Assembly (NCBI GenBank): GCA_951804985.1
Contig: OX638135.1
Span: 6,724,659-6,788,658, forward strand
Reading direction: 5' to 3'
Source of the DNA: Dryomyza anilis
Taxonomy: Eukaryota; Arthropoda; Insecta; Diptera; Dryomyzidae
Length of the DNA stretch: 64,000 nt
The notes below the pieces were generated by a model. It was not told where the DNA came from, did not search any database, and saw only the letters and a program-made list of their open reading frames with translations. Below are positions 11,016 to 24,066 of this stretch, piece by piece. Numbering within the stretch: position 1 is the first letter of the stretch; every line of letters starts with the position of its first letter. The position numbers and the translations under genes were made by a program.

Positions 11016-14000
11016 ATCTAAAGACCAAAAAGATCAAAAAGATCAAAGAGATCAAAGAGATCAAAAAGATCAAAAAGTTCAAAAAGATCAAAAAGATCAA
11101 AAATATCAAAAAGATCAAAAAGATCAAAAAGATCAAAAAGATCAAAGAGATCAAAAAGATCAAAAAGATCAAAAAGATCAAAAAGATCAAAAAGATCAAA
11201 AAGATCAAAAAGATCAAAAAGATCAAAAAGATCAAAAAGATCAAAAAGATCAAAAAGATCAAAAAGATCAAAAAGATCAAAAAGATCAAAAAGATCAAAA
11301 AGATCAAAAAGATCAAAAAGATCAAAAAGATCAAAAAGATCAAAAAGATCAAAAAGATCAAAAAGATCAAAAAGATCAAAAAGATCAAAAAGATCAAAAA
11401 GATCAAAAAAATCAAAAAGATCAAAAAGATCAAAAAGATCAAAAAGATCAAAAAGATCAAAAAGATCAAAAAGATCAAAAAGATCTAAAAGATCTAAAGA
11501 CCAAAAAGATCAAAAAGATCAAAGAGATCAAAAAGATCAAAAAGATCAAAGAGATCAAAAAGATCAAAAAGATCAAAAATATCAAAAAGATCAAAAAGAT
11601 CAAAAAGATCAAAAAGGTCAAAAATATCAAAAATATCAAAAAGATCAAAGAGATCAAAAAGATCAAAAAGATCAAAAAGATCAAAAAGATCAAAAAGATC
11701 AAAAAGATCATAAAGATCAAAAAGATCAAAAAGATCAAAAAGATCAAATAGATCAAAAAGATCAAAAAGATCAAAAAGATCAAAAAGATCAAAAAGATCA
11801 AAAAGATCAAAAAGATCAAAAAGATCAAAAAGATCAAAAAGATCAAAAAGATCAAAAAGATCAAAAAGATCAAAAAGATCAAAAAGATCAAAAAGATCAA
11901 AAAGATCAAAAAGATCAAAAAGATCAAAAAGATCAAAAAGATCAAAAAGATCAAAAAGATCAAAAAGATCAAAAAGATCAAAAGATCAAAAAGATCAAAA
12001 AGATCAAAAAGATCAAAAAGATCAAAAAGATCAAAAAGATCAAAAAGATCAAAAAGATCAAAAAGATCAAAAAGATCAAAAAGATCATAAAGATCAAAAA
12101 GATCAAAAAGATCAAAAAGATCAAAAAGATCAAAAAGATCAAAAAGATCAAAAAGATCAAAAAGATCAAAAAGATCAAAAAGATCAAAAAGATCAAAAAG
12201 ATCAAAAAGATCAAAAAGATCAAAAAGATCAAAAAGATCAAAAAGATCAAAAAGATCAAAAAGATCAAAAAGATCAAAAAGATCAAAAAGATCAAAAAGA
12301 TCAAAAAGATCAAAAAGATCAAAGAGATCAAAAATATCAAAAAGATCAAAAAGATCAAAAAGATCAAAAATATCAAAAATATCAAAAATATCAAAAAGAT
12401 CAAAAAGATCAAAAAGATCAAAAAGATCAAAAAGATCAAAAAGATCAAAAAGATCAAAAAAATCAAAAAGATCAAAAAGATCAAAAAGATCAAAAAGATC
12501 AAAAAAATCAAAGAGATCAAAAAAATCAAAAAAACCAAAAAGAACAAAAACATCAAAAAGATCAAAAAGATCAAAAAGATCAAAAAGATCAAAAAGATCA
12601 AAAAGATCAAAAAGATCAAAAAGATCAAAAAGATCAAAAAGATCAAAAAGATCAAAAAGATCAAAAAGATCAAAAAGATCAAAAAGATCAAAAAGATCAA
12701 AAAGATCAAAAAGATCAAAAAGATCAAAAAGATCAAAAAGATCAAAAAGATCAAAAAGATCAAAAAGATCAAAAAGATCAAAAAGATCAAAAAGATCAAA
12801 AAGATCAAAAAGATCAAAAAGATCAAAAAGATCAAAAAGATCAAAAAGATCAAAAAGATCAAAAAGATCAAAAAGATCTAAAGACCAAAAAGATCAAAAA
12901 GATCAAAAAGATCAAAAAGATCATAAAGATCAAAAAGATCAAAAAGATCAAAAAGATCAAAAAGATCAAAAAGATCAAAAAGATCATAAAGATCAAAAAG
13001 ATCAAAAAGATCTAAAGACCAAAAAGATAAAAAGATCAAAGAGATCAAAAAGATCAAAAAGATCAAAAAGATCAAAAAGATCAAAAAGATCAAAAAGATC
13101 AAAAAGATCAAAAAGATCAAAAAGATCAAAAAGATCAAAAAGATCAAAAAGATCAAAAAGATCAAAAAGATCAAAAAGATCAAAAAGATCAAAAAGATCA
13201 AAAAGATCAAAAAGATCTAAAGACCAAAAAGATCAAAAAGATCACAAGATCACAAAGATCTAAAGACCAAAAAGATCAAAAAGATCAAAGAGATCAAAAA
13301 GATCAAAAATATCAAAAAGATCAAAAAGATCAAAAAGATCAAAAAGATCAAAAAGATCAAAAAGATCAAAAAGATCAAAAAGATCAAAAATATCAAAAAG
13401 ATCAAAAAGATCAAAAAGATCAAAAAGATCAAAAAGATCAAAAAGATCAAAAAGATCAAAAAGATCAAAAAGATCAAAAAGATCAAAAAGATCAAAAAGA
13501 TCAAAAAGATCAAAAAGATCAAAAAGATCAAAAAGATCTAAAAGATCTAAAGACCAAAAAGATCAAAAAGATCACAAGATCACAAAGATCTAAAGACCAA
13601 AAAGATCAAAAAGATCAAAGAGATCAAAAAGATCAAAAATATCAAAAAGATCAAAAAGATCAAAAAGATCAAAAAGATCAAAAAGATCAAAAAGATCAAA
13701 AAGATCAAAAAGATCAAAAAGATCAAAAAGATCAAAAAGATCAAAAAGATCAAAAAGATCAAAAAGATCAAAAAGATCAAAAAGATCAAAAAGATCAAAA
13801 AGATCAAAAAGATCAAAAAGATCAAAAAGATCAAAAAGATCAAAAAGATCAAAAAGATCAAAAAGATCAAAAAGATCAAAAAGATCAAAAAGATCAAAAA
13901 GATCAAAAAGATCAAAAAGATCATAAAGATCAAAAAGATCAAAAAGATCAAAAAGATCAAAAAGATCAAAAAGATCTAAAGACCAAAAAGATAAAAAGAT

Positions 14001-15478
14001 CAAAGAGATCAAAAAGATCAAAAAGATCAAAAAGATCAAAAAGATCAAAAAGATCAAAAAGATCAAAAAGATCAAAAAGATCAAAAAGATCAAAAAGATC
14101 AAAAAGATCAAAAAGATCAAAAAGATCAAAAAGATCAAAAAGATCAAAAAGATCTAAAGACCAAAAAGATCAAAAAGATCACAAGATCACAAAGATCTAA
14201 AGACCAAAAAGATCAAAAAGATCAAAGAGATCAAAAAGATCAAAAATATCAAAAAGATCAAAAAGATCAAAAAGATCAAAAAGATCAAAAAGATCAAAAA
14301 GATCAAAAAGATCAAAAAGATCAAAAAGATCAAAAATATCAAAAAGATCAAAAAGATCAAAAAGATCAAAAAGATCAAAAAGATCAAAAAGATCAAAAAG
14401 ATCAAAAAGATCAAAAAGATCAAAATGATCAAAAAGATCAAAAAGATCATAAAGATCATAAAGACCAAAAAGATCAAAAAGATCAAAGAGATCATAAAGA
14501 TCATAAAGATCAAAAAGATCAAAAAGATCAAAAAGATCAAAAATATCAAAAAGATCAAAAAGATCAAAAAGATCAAAAAGATCAAAAAGATCAAAAAGAT
14601 CAAAAAGATCATAAAGATCAAAAAGATCAAAAAGATCAAAAAGATCAAAAAGATCAAAAAGATCAAAAAGATCAAAAAGATCAAAAAGATCTAAAGATCA
14701 AAAAGATCAAAAAGATCAAAAAGATCAAAAAGATCAAAAAGATCAAAAAGATCAAAAAGATCAAAAAGATCAAAAAGATCAAAAAGATCAAAAAGATCAA
14801 AAAGATCAAAAAGATCAAAAAGATCAAAAAGATCAAAAAGATCAAAAAGATCAAAAAGATCAAAAAGATCAAAAAGATCTAAAGACCAAAAAGATCAAAA
14901 AGATCAAAGAGATCAAAAAGATCAAAAAGATCAAAGAGATCAAAGAGATCAAAAAGATCAAAAAGATCAAAAATATCAAAAAGATCAAAAAGATCAAAAA
15001 GATCAAAAAGATCAAAAAGATCAAAAAGATCAAAAAGATCAAAAAGATCAAAAAGATCAAAAAGATCAAAAAGATCAAAAAGATCAAAAAGATCAAAAAG
15101 ATCAAAAAGATCAAAAAGATCAAAAAGATCAAAAAGATCAAAAAGATCAAAAAGATCAAAAAGATCAAAAAGATCAAAAAGATCAAAAAGATCAAAAAGA
15201 TCAAAAAGATCAAAAAGATCAAAAAGATCAAAAAGATCAAAAAGATCAAAAAGATCAAAAAGATCAAAAAGATCAAAAAGATCAAAAAGATCAAAAAGAT
15301 CAAAAAGATCAAAAAGATCAAAAAGATCAAAAAGATCAAAAAGATCAAAAAGATCAAAAAGATCAAAAAGATCAAAAAGATCAAAAAGATCAAAAAGATC
15401 AAAAAGATCAAAAAGATCAAAAAGATCAAAAAGATCAAAAAGATCAAAAAGATCAAAAAGATCAAAAAGATCCAAAAG
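11016..15478 (+). repeat. Zone C higher-order repeat, copy 0
   Basis: It opens as a fifth 779-type unit (L-P-N-R-R-N-N-V, V at 11078) and then departs into a long N run with R at 11145. F and L follow at 11483 and 11492, then a long block with R, Y and an 8-bp ATCAAAAG (11977-11984). Next come a short cassette (12498-12551), L-P-D-R at 13010, double headers at 13215/13258, 13545/13588 and 14152/14195, and a second L-P-D-R at 13974. The T-T phrase near 14446-14508 has L replaced by T before P. Bare L at 14689, L-P at 14877, 55 N (14975-15469) and E follow. It is the least regular full copy. Confidence 0.85.
12498..12551 (+). repeat. B/R cassette, short P-X form
   Basis: Six units in the order B-R-B-B-P-X. 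Relative to the ten-unit form one B-R-B-N group is missing, an exact four-monomer deletion (or the state before duplication). Confidence 0.9.
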
Positions 15479-16806
15479 ATCTAAATGATCAAAAAGATCA
15501 AAAAGATCAAAAATATCAAAAAGATCACAAGATCACAAAGATCTAAAAGATCAAAAAGATCGAAGAGATCAAAAAGATCAAAAATATCAAAAAGATCAAA
15601 AAGATCAAAATGATCAAAAAGATCAAAAAGATCAAAAATATCAAAAAGATCACAAAGATCTAAAGACCAAAAAGATCAAAAAGATCAAAGAGATCAAAGA
15701 GATCAAAAAGATCAAAAATATCAAAAAGATCAAAAAGATCAAAAATATCAAAAAGATCAAAAAGATCAAAAAGATCAAAGAGATCAAAAAGATCAAAAAG
15801 ATCAAAAAGATCAAAAAGATCAAAAAGATCAAAAAGATCAAAAAGATCAAAAAGATCAAAAAGATCAAAAAGATCAAAAAGATCAAAAATATCAAAAAGA
15901 TCAAAAAGATCAAAAATATCAAAAAGATCAAAAAGATCAAAAAGATCAAAAAGATCAAAAAGATCTAAAGATCAAAAAGATCAAAAAGATCAAAAAGATC
16001 AAAAAGATCAAAAAGATCAAAAAGATCAAAAAGATCAAAAAGATCAAAAAGATCAAAAAGATCAAAAAGATCAAAAAGATCAAAAAGATCAAAAAGATCA
16101 AAAAGATCAAAAAGATCAAAAAGATCAAAAAGATCAAAAAGATCAAAAAGATCAAAAAGATCAAAAAGATCAAAAAGATCTAAAGACCAAAAAGATCAAA
16201 AAGATCAAAGAGATCAAAAAGATCAAAAAGATCAAAAAGATCAAAGAGATCAAAAAGATCAAAAAGATCAAAAATATCAAAAAGATCAAAAAGATCAAAA
16301 AGATCAAAAAGATCAAAAAGATCAAAAAGATCAAAAAGATCAAAAAGATCAAAAAGATCAAAAAGATCAAAAAGATCAAAAAGATCAAAAAGATCAAAAA
16401 GATCAAAAAGATCAAAAAGATCAAAAAGATCAAAAAGATCAAAAAGATCAAAAAGATCAAAAAGATCAAAAAGATCAAAAAGATCAAAAAGATCAAAAAG
16501 ATCAAAAAGATCAAAAAGATCAAAAAGATCAAAAAGATCAAAAAGATCAAAAAGATCAAAAAGATCAAAAAGATCAAAAAGATCAAAAAGATCAAAAAGA
16601 TCAAAAAGATCAAAAAGATCAAAAAGATCAAAAAGATCAAAAAGATCAAAAAGATCAAAAAGATCAAAAAGATCAAAAAGATCAAAAAGATCAAAAAGAT
16701 CAAAAAGATCAAAAAGATCAAAAAGATCAAAAAGATCAAAAAGATCAAAAAGATCAAAAAGATCAAAAAGATCAAAAAGATCAAAAAGATCAAAAAGATC
16801 AAAAAG
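15479..16806 (+). repeat. Zone C copy 1, truncated (1,328 bp)
   Basis: W (15479), K-H, F, N and G (15559) begin the W/G module; here F replaces the usual L-P. L-P at 15658, bare L at 15964, L-P at 16178 and a 59-monomer N run (16276-16806) follow, ending at the next W. The long block, cassette, double headers, L-P-D-R and T-T module are all absent, so the copy jumps from the first module to the last. Confidence 0.85.
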
Positions 16807-19800
16807 ATCTAAATGATCAAAAAGATCAAAAATATCAAAAAGATCACAAGATCACAAAGATCTAAAGACCAAAAAGATCAAAAAGATCGAAGAGATCAAA
16901 AAGATCAAAAATATCAAAAAGATCAAAAAGATCATAATGATCAAAAAGATCAAAAAGATCAAAAATATCAAAAAGATCACAAAGATCTAAAGACCAAAAA
17001 GATCAAAAAGATCAAAGAGATCAAAGAGATCAAAAAGATCAAAAATATCAAAAAGATCAAAAAGATCAAAAATATCAAAAAGATCAAAAAGATCAAAAAG
17101 ATCAAACAGATCAAAAAGATCAAAAAGATCAAAAAGATCAAAAAGATCAAAAAGATCAAAAAGATCAAAAAGATCAAAAAGATCAAAAAGATCAAAAAGA
17201 TCAAAAAGATCAAAAAGATCAAAAATATCAAAAAGATCAAAAAGATCAAAAATATCAAAAAGATCAAAAAGATCAAAAAGATCAAAAAGATCAAAAAGAT
17301 CAAAAAGATCAAAAAGATCAAAAAGATCTAAATGATCAAAATGATCAAAAAGATCAAAAAGATCAAAAATATCAAAAAGATCAAAAAGATCACAAAGATC
17401 TAAAGACCAAAAAGATCAAAAAGATCAAAGAGATCAAAGAGATCAAAAAGATCAAAAATATCAAAAAGATCAAAAAGATCAAAAATATCAAAAAGATCAA
17501 AAAGATCAAAAAGATCAAAGAGATCAAAAAGATCAAAAAGATCAAAAAGATCAAAAAGATCAAAAAGATCAAAAAGATCAAAAAGATCAAAAAGATCAAA
17601 AAGATCAAAAAGATCAAAAAGATCAAAAAGATCAAAAAGATCAAAAAGATCAAAAAGATCAAAAAGATCAAAAAGATCAAAAAGATCAAAAAGATCAAAA
17701 AGATCAAAAAGATCAAAAAGATCAAAAAGATCGAAAAGATCAAAAAGATCAAAAAGATCAAAAAGATCAAAAAGATCAAAAAGATCAAAAAGATCAAAAA
17801 GATCAAAAAGATCAAAAAGATCAAAAAGATCAAAAAGATCAAAAAGATCAAAAAGATCAAAAAGATCAAAAAGATCAAAAAGATCAAAAAGATCAAAAAG
17901 ATCAAAAAGATCAAAAAGATCTAAAGACCAAAAAGATCAAAAAGATCAAAGAGATCAAAAAGATCAAAAAGACCAAAGAGATCAAAAAGATCAAAAAGAT
18001 CAAAAATATCAAAAAGATCAAAAAGATCAAAAAGATCAAAAAGATCAAAAAGATCAAAAATATCAAAAATATCAAAAAGATCAAAGAGATCAAAAAGATC
18101 AAAAAGATCAAAAAGATCAAAAAGATCAAAAAGATCAAAAAGATCAAAAAGATCAAAAAGATCAAAAAGATCAAAAAGATCAAAAAGATCAAAAAGATCA
18201 AAAAGATCAAAAAGATCAAAAAGATCAAAAAGATCAAAAAGATCAAAAAGATCAAAAAGATCAAAAAGATCAAAAAGATCAAAAAGATCAAAAAGATCAA
18301 AAAGATCAAAAAGATCAAAAAGATCAAAAAGATCAAAAAGATCAAAAAGATCAAAAAGATCAAAAAGATCAAAAAGATCAAAAAGATCAAAAAGATCAAA
18401 AAGATCAAAAAGATCAAAAAGATCAAAAAGATCAAAAAGATCAAAAAGATCAAAAAGATCAAAAAGATCAAAAAGATCAAAAAGATCAAAAAGATCAAAA
18501 AGATCAAAAAGATCAAAAAGATCAAAAAGATCAAAAAGATCAAAAAGATCAAAAAGATCAAAAAGATCAAAAAGATCAAAAAGACCAAAAAGATCAAAAA
18601 GATCAAAATGATCAAAAAGATCAAAAAGATCAAAAAGATCAAAAAGATCAAAAAGATCAAAAAGATCAAAAAGATCAAAAAGATCAAAAAGATCAAAAAG
18701 ATCAAAAAGATCAAAAAGATCAAAAAGATCAAAAAGATCAAAAAGATCAAAAAGATCAAAAAGATCAAAGAGATCAAAAAGATCAAAAAGATCAAAAAGA
18801 TCAAAAAGATCAAAAAGATCAAAAATATCAAAAATATCAAAAAGATCAAAAAGATCAAAAAGATCAAAAAGATCAAAAAGATCAAAAAGATCAAAAAGAT
18901 CAAAAAGATCAAAAAGATCAAAAAGATCAAAAAGATCAAAAAGATCAAAAAGATCAAAAAGATCAAAAAGATCAAAAAGATCAAAAAGATCAAAAAGATC
19001 AAAAAGATCAAAAAGATCAAAAAGATCAAAAAGATCAAAAAGATCAAAAAGATCAAAAAAATCAAAAAGATCAAAAAGATCAAAAAGATCAAAAAAATCA
19101 AAGAGATCAAAAAAATCAAAAAGATCAAAAAAATCAAAGAGATCAAAAAAATCAAAAAAACCAAAAAGAACAAAAACATCAAAAAGATCAAAAAGATCAA
19201 AAAGATCAAAAAGATCAAAAAGATCAAAAAGATCAAAAAGATCAAAAAGATCAAAAAGATCAAAAAGATCAAAAAGATCAAAAAGATCAAAAAGATCAAA
19301 AAGATCAAAAAGATCAAAAAGATCAAAAAGATCAAAAAGATCAAAAAGATCAAAAAGATCAAAAAGATCAAAAAGATCAAAAAGATCAAAAAGATCAAAA
19401 AGATCAAAAAGATCAAAAAGATCAAAAAGATCAAAAAGATCAAAAAGATCAAAAAGATCAAAAAGATCAAAAAGATCAAAAAGATCAAAAAGATCAAAAA
19501 GATCTAAAGACCAAAAAGATCAAAAAGATCACAAGATCACAAAGATCTAAAGACCAAAAAGATCAAAAAGATCAAAGAGATCAAAAAGATCAAAAATATC
19601 AAAAAGATCAAAAAGATCAAAAAGATCAAAAAGATCAAAAAGATCAAAAAGATCAAAAAGATCAAAAAGATCAAAAAGATCAAAAAGATCAAAAAGATCA
19701 AAAAGATCAAAAAGATCAAAAAGATCAAAAAGATCAAAAAGATCAAAAAGATCAAAAAGATCAAAAAAAAATCAAAAAGATCAAAAAGATCAAAAAGATC

Positions 19801-21632
19801 AAAAAGATCAAAAAGATCAAAAAGATCAAAAAGATCTAAAGACCAAAAAGATCAAAAAGATCACAAGATCACAAAGATCTAAAGACCAAAAAGATCAAAA
19901 AGATCAAAGAGATCAAAAAGATCAAAAATATCAAAAAGATCAAAAAGATCAAAAAGATCAAAAAGATCAAAAACATCAAAAAGATCAAAAAGATCAAAAA
20001 GATCAAAAAGATCAAAAAGATCAAAAAGTTCAAAAAGATCAAAAAGATCAAAAAGATCAAAAAGATCAAAAAGATCAAAAAGATCAAAAAGATCAAAAAG
20101 ATCAAAAAGATCAAAAAGATCAAAAAGATCAAAAAGATCAAAAAGATCAAAAAGATCAAAAAGATCAAAAAGATCAAAAAGATCATAAAGATCAAAAAGA
20201 TCAAAAAGATCAAAAAGATCAAAAAGATCAAAAAGATCAAAAAGATCAAAAAGATCTAAAGACCAAAAAGATAAAAAGATCAAAGAGATCAAAAAGATCA
20301 AAAAGATCAAAAAGATCAAAAAGATCAAAAAGATCAAAAAGATCAAAAAGATCAAAAAGATCAAAAAGATCAAAAAGATCAAAAAGATCAAAAAGATCAA
20401 AAAGATCAAAAAGATCAAAAAGATCAAAAAGATCTAAAGACCAAAAAGATCAAAAAGATCAAAGAGATCATAAAGATCATAAAGATCAAAAAGATCAAAA
20501 AGATCAAAAATATCAAAAAGATCAAAAAGATCAAAAAGATCAAAAAGATCAAAAAGATCAAAAAGATCAAAAAGATCAAAAAGATCAAAAAGATCATAAA
20601 GATCAAAAAGATCAAAAAGATCAAAAAGATCAAAAAGATCAAAAAGATCAAAAAGATCAAAAAGATCAAAAAGATCAAAAAGATCAAAAAGATCTAAAGA
20701 TCAAAAAGATCAAAAAGATCAAAAAGATCAAAAAGATCAAAAAGATCAAAAAGATCAAAAAGATCAAAAAGATCAAAAAGATCAAAAAGATCAAAAAGAT
20801 CAAAAAGATCAAAAAGATCAAAAAGATCTAAAGACCAAAAAGATCAAAAAGATCACAAGATCACAAAGATCTAAAGACCAAAAAGATCAAAAAGATCAAA
20901 GAGATCAAAAAGATCAAAAATATCAAAAAGATCAAAAAGATCAAAAAGATCAAAAAGATCAAAAAGATCAAAAAGATCAAAAAGATCAAAAAGATCAAAA
21001 AGATCAAAAAGATCAAAAAGATCAAAAAGATCAAAAAGATCAAAAAGATCAAAAAGATCAAAAAGATCAAAAAGATCAAAAAGATCAAAAAGATCAAAAA
21101 GATCAAAAAGATCAAAAAGATCTAAATGATCAAAAAGATCAAAAAGATCAAAAAGATCAAAAAGATCAAAAAGATCAAAAAGATCAAAAAGATCAAAAAG
21201 ATCAAAAAGATCAAAAAGATCAAAAAGATCAAAAAGATCAAAAAGATCAAAAAGATCAAAAAGATCAAAAAGATCAAAAAGATCAAAAAGATCAAAAAGA
21301 TCAAAAAGATCAAAAAGATCAAAAAGATCAAAAAGATCAAAAAGATCAAAAAGATCAAAAAGATCAAAAAGATCAAAAAGATCAAAAAGATCAAAAAGAT
21401 CAAAAAGATCAAAAAGATCAAAAAGATCAAAAAGATCAAAAAGATCAAAAAGATCAAAAAGATCAAAAAGATCAAAAAGATCAAAAAGATCAAAAAGATC
21501 AAAAAGATCAAAAAGATCAAAAAGATCAAAAAGATCAAAAAGATCAAAAAGATCAAAAAGATCAAAAAGATCAAAAAGATCAAAAAGATCAAAAAGATCA
21601 AAAAGATCAAAAAGATCAAAAAGATCAAAAAG
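16807..21632 (+). repeat. Zone C copy 2 (4,826 bp)
   Basis: W at 16807, G at 16886, second W-M at 17326, L-P at 17398 and 17919, a long block with M at 18605, P-X cassette at 19088-19177, double headers at 19502/19545 and 19834/19877, L-P-D-R at 20254, L-P-N-R-T-T at 20432 and bare L at 20692. The usual closing block is replaced by a double header (20826/20869), a W at 21120 and 56 pure N to the next W. ATCGAAAAG at 17730 and an 11-bp unit with eight A at 19760-19770 are singletons. Confidence 0.88.
19088..19177 (+). repeat. B/R cassette, P-X form
   Basis: Ten units in the order B-R-B-N-B-R-B-B-P-X, 90 bp. P (ACCAAAAAG) and X (AACAAAAAC) stand where flank A copies have N and C. X occurs only in these core cassettes. 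Confidence 0.95.
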
Positions 21633-22950
21633 ATCTAAATGATCAAAAAGATCAAAAAGATCAAAAATATCAAAAAGATCACAAGATCACAAAGATCTAA
21701 AGACCAAAAAGATCAAAAAGATCGAAGAGATCAAAAAGATCAAAAATATCAAAAAGATCAAAAAGATCAAAATGATCAAAAAGATCAAAAAGATCAAAAA
21801 TATCAAAAAGATCACAAAGATCTAAAGACCAAAAAGATCAAAAAGATCAAAGAGATCAAAGAGATCAAAAAGATCAAAAATATCAAAAAGATCAAAAAGA
21901 TCAAAAATATCAAAAAGATCAAAAAGATCAAAAAGATCAAAGAAATCAAAAAGATCAAAAAGATCAAAAAGATCAAAAAGATCAAAAAGATCAAAAAGAT
22001 CAAAAAGATCAAAAAGATCAAAAAGATCAAAAAGATCAAAAAGATCATAAAGATCAAAAAGATCAAAAATATCAAAAAGATCAAAAAGATCAAAAATATC
22101 AAAAATATCAAAAAGATCAAAAAGATCAAAAAGATCAAAAAGATCAAAAAGATCAAAAAGATCAAAAAGATCAAAAAGATCAAAAAGATCAAAAAGATCA
22201 AAAAGATCAAAAAGATCTAAATGATCAAAATGATCAAAAAGATCAAAAAGATCAAAAATATCAAAAAGATCACAAAGATCTAAAGACCAAAAAGATCAAA
22301 AAGATCAAAGAGATCAAAGAGATCAAAAAGATCAAAAATATCAAAAAGATCAAAAAGATCAAAAATATCAAAAAGATCAAAAAGATCAAAGAGATCAAAA
22401 AGATCAAAAAGATCAAAAAGATCAAAAAGATCAAAAAGATCAAAAAGATCAAAAAGATCAAAAAGATCAAAAAGATCAAAAAGATCAAAAAGATCAAAAA
22501 GATCAAAAAGATCAAAAAGATCAAAAAGATCAAAAAGATCAAAAAGATCAAAAAGATCAAAAAGATCAAAAAGATCAAAAAGATCAAAAAGATCAAAAAG
22601 ATCAAAAAGATCAAAAAGATCAAAAAGATCAAAAAGATCAAAAAGATCAAAAAGATCAAAAAGATCAAAAAGATCAAAAAGATCAAAAAGATCTAAAGAC
22701 CAAAAAGATCAAAAAGATCAAAGAGATCAAAAAGATCAAAAAGATCAAAGAGATCAAAAAGATCAAAAAGATCAAAAATATCAAAAAGATCAAAAAGATC
22801 AAAAAGATCAAAAAGATCAAAAAGATAAAAAATATCAAAAATATCAAAAAGATCAAAGAGATCAAAAAGATCAAAAAGATCAAAAAGATCAAAAAGATCA
22901 AAAAGATCAAAAAGATCAAAAAGATCAAAAAGATCAAAAAGATCATAAAG

Positions 22951-23733
22951 ATCAAAAAGATCAAAAAGATCAAAAAGATCAAAAAGATCAAAAAGATCAA
23001 AAAGATCAAAAAGATCAAAAAGATCAAAAAGATCAAAAAGATCAAAAAGATCAAAAAGATCAAAAAGATCAAAAAGATCAAAAAGATCAAAAAGATCAAA
23101 AAGATCAAAAAGATCAAAAAGATCAAAAAGATCAAAAAGATCAAAAAGATCAAAAAGATCAAAAAGATCAAAAAGATCAAAAAGATCAAAAAGATCAAAA
23201 AGATCAAAAAGATCAAAAAGATCAAAAAGATCAAAAAGATCAAAAAGATCAAAAAGATCAAAAAGATCAAAAAGATCAAAAAGATCAAAAAGATCAAAAA
23301 GATCAAAAAGATCAAAAAGATCAAAAAGATCAAAAAGATCAAAAAGATCAAAAAGATCAAAAAGATCAAAAAGATCAAAAAGATCAAAAAGATCAAAAAG
23401 ATCAAAAAGATCAAAAAGATCAAAAAGATCAAAAAGATCAAAAAGATCAAAAAGATCAAAAAGATCAAAAAGATCAAAAAGATCAAAAAGATCAAAAAGA
23501 TCAAAAAGATCAAAAAGATCAAAAAGATCAAAAAGATCAAAAAGATCAAAAAGATCAAAAAGATCAAAAAGATCAAAAAGATCAAAAAGATCAAAAAGAT
23601 CAAAAAGATCAAAAAGATCAAAAAGATCAAAAAGATCAAAAAGATCAAAAAGATCAAAAAGATCAAAAAGATCAAAAAGATCAAAAAGATCAAAAAGATC
23701 AAAAAGATCAAAAAGATCAAAAAGATCAAAAAG
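22951..23733 (+). repeat. Pure run of 87 canonical monomers
   Basis: An uninterrupted ATCAAAAAG run of 783 bp lies between T (22942) and R (23734) inside copy 3. Runs this long without a single difference, beside diverged phrases, imply recent homogenisation. Confidence 0.9.
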
Positions 23734-23976
23734 ATCAAAGAGATCAAAAAGATCAAAAAGATCAAAAATATCAAAAAGATCAAAAAGATCAAAAAGATCA
23801 AAAATATCAAAAAGATCAAAAAGATCAAAAAGATCAAAAAGATCAAAAAGATCAAAAAGATCAAAAAGATCAAAAAGATCAAAAAGATCAAAAAAATCAA
23901 AAAGATCAAAAAGATCAAAAAGATCAAAAAGATCAAAAAGATCAAAAAGATCAAAAAGATCAAAAAGATCAAAAAG

Positions 23977-24066
23977 ATCAAAAAAATCAAAGAGATCAAA
24001 AAAATCAAAAAGATCAAAAAAATCAAAGAGATCAAAAAAATCAAAAAAACCAAAAAGAACAAAAAC
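23977..24066 (+). repeat. B/R cassette, P-X form
   Basis: The order B-R-B-N-B-R-B-B-P-X is identical to 19088-19177 and begins 4,889 bp after it. It is followed by 56 pure N to ATCAACAAG at 24571. Confidence 0.95.
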
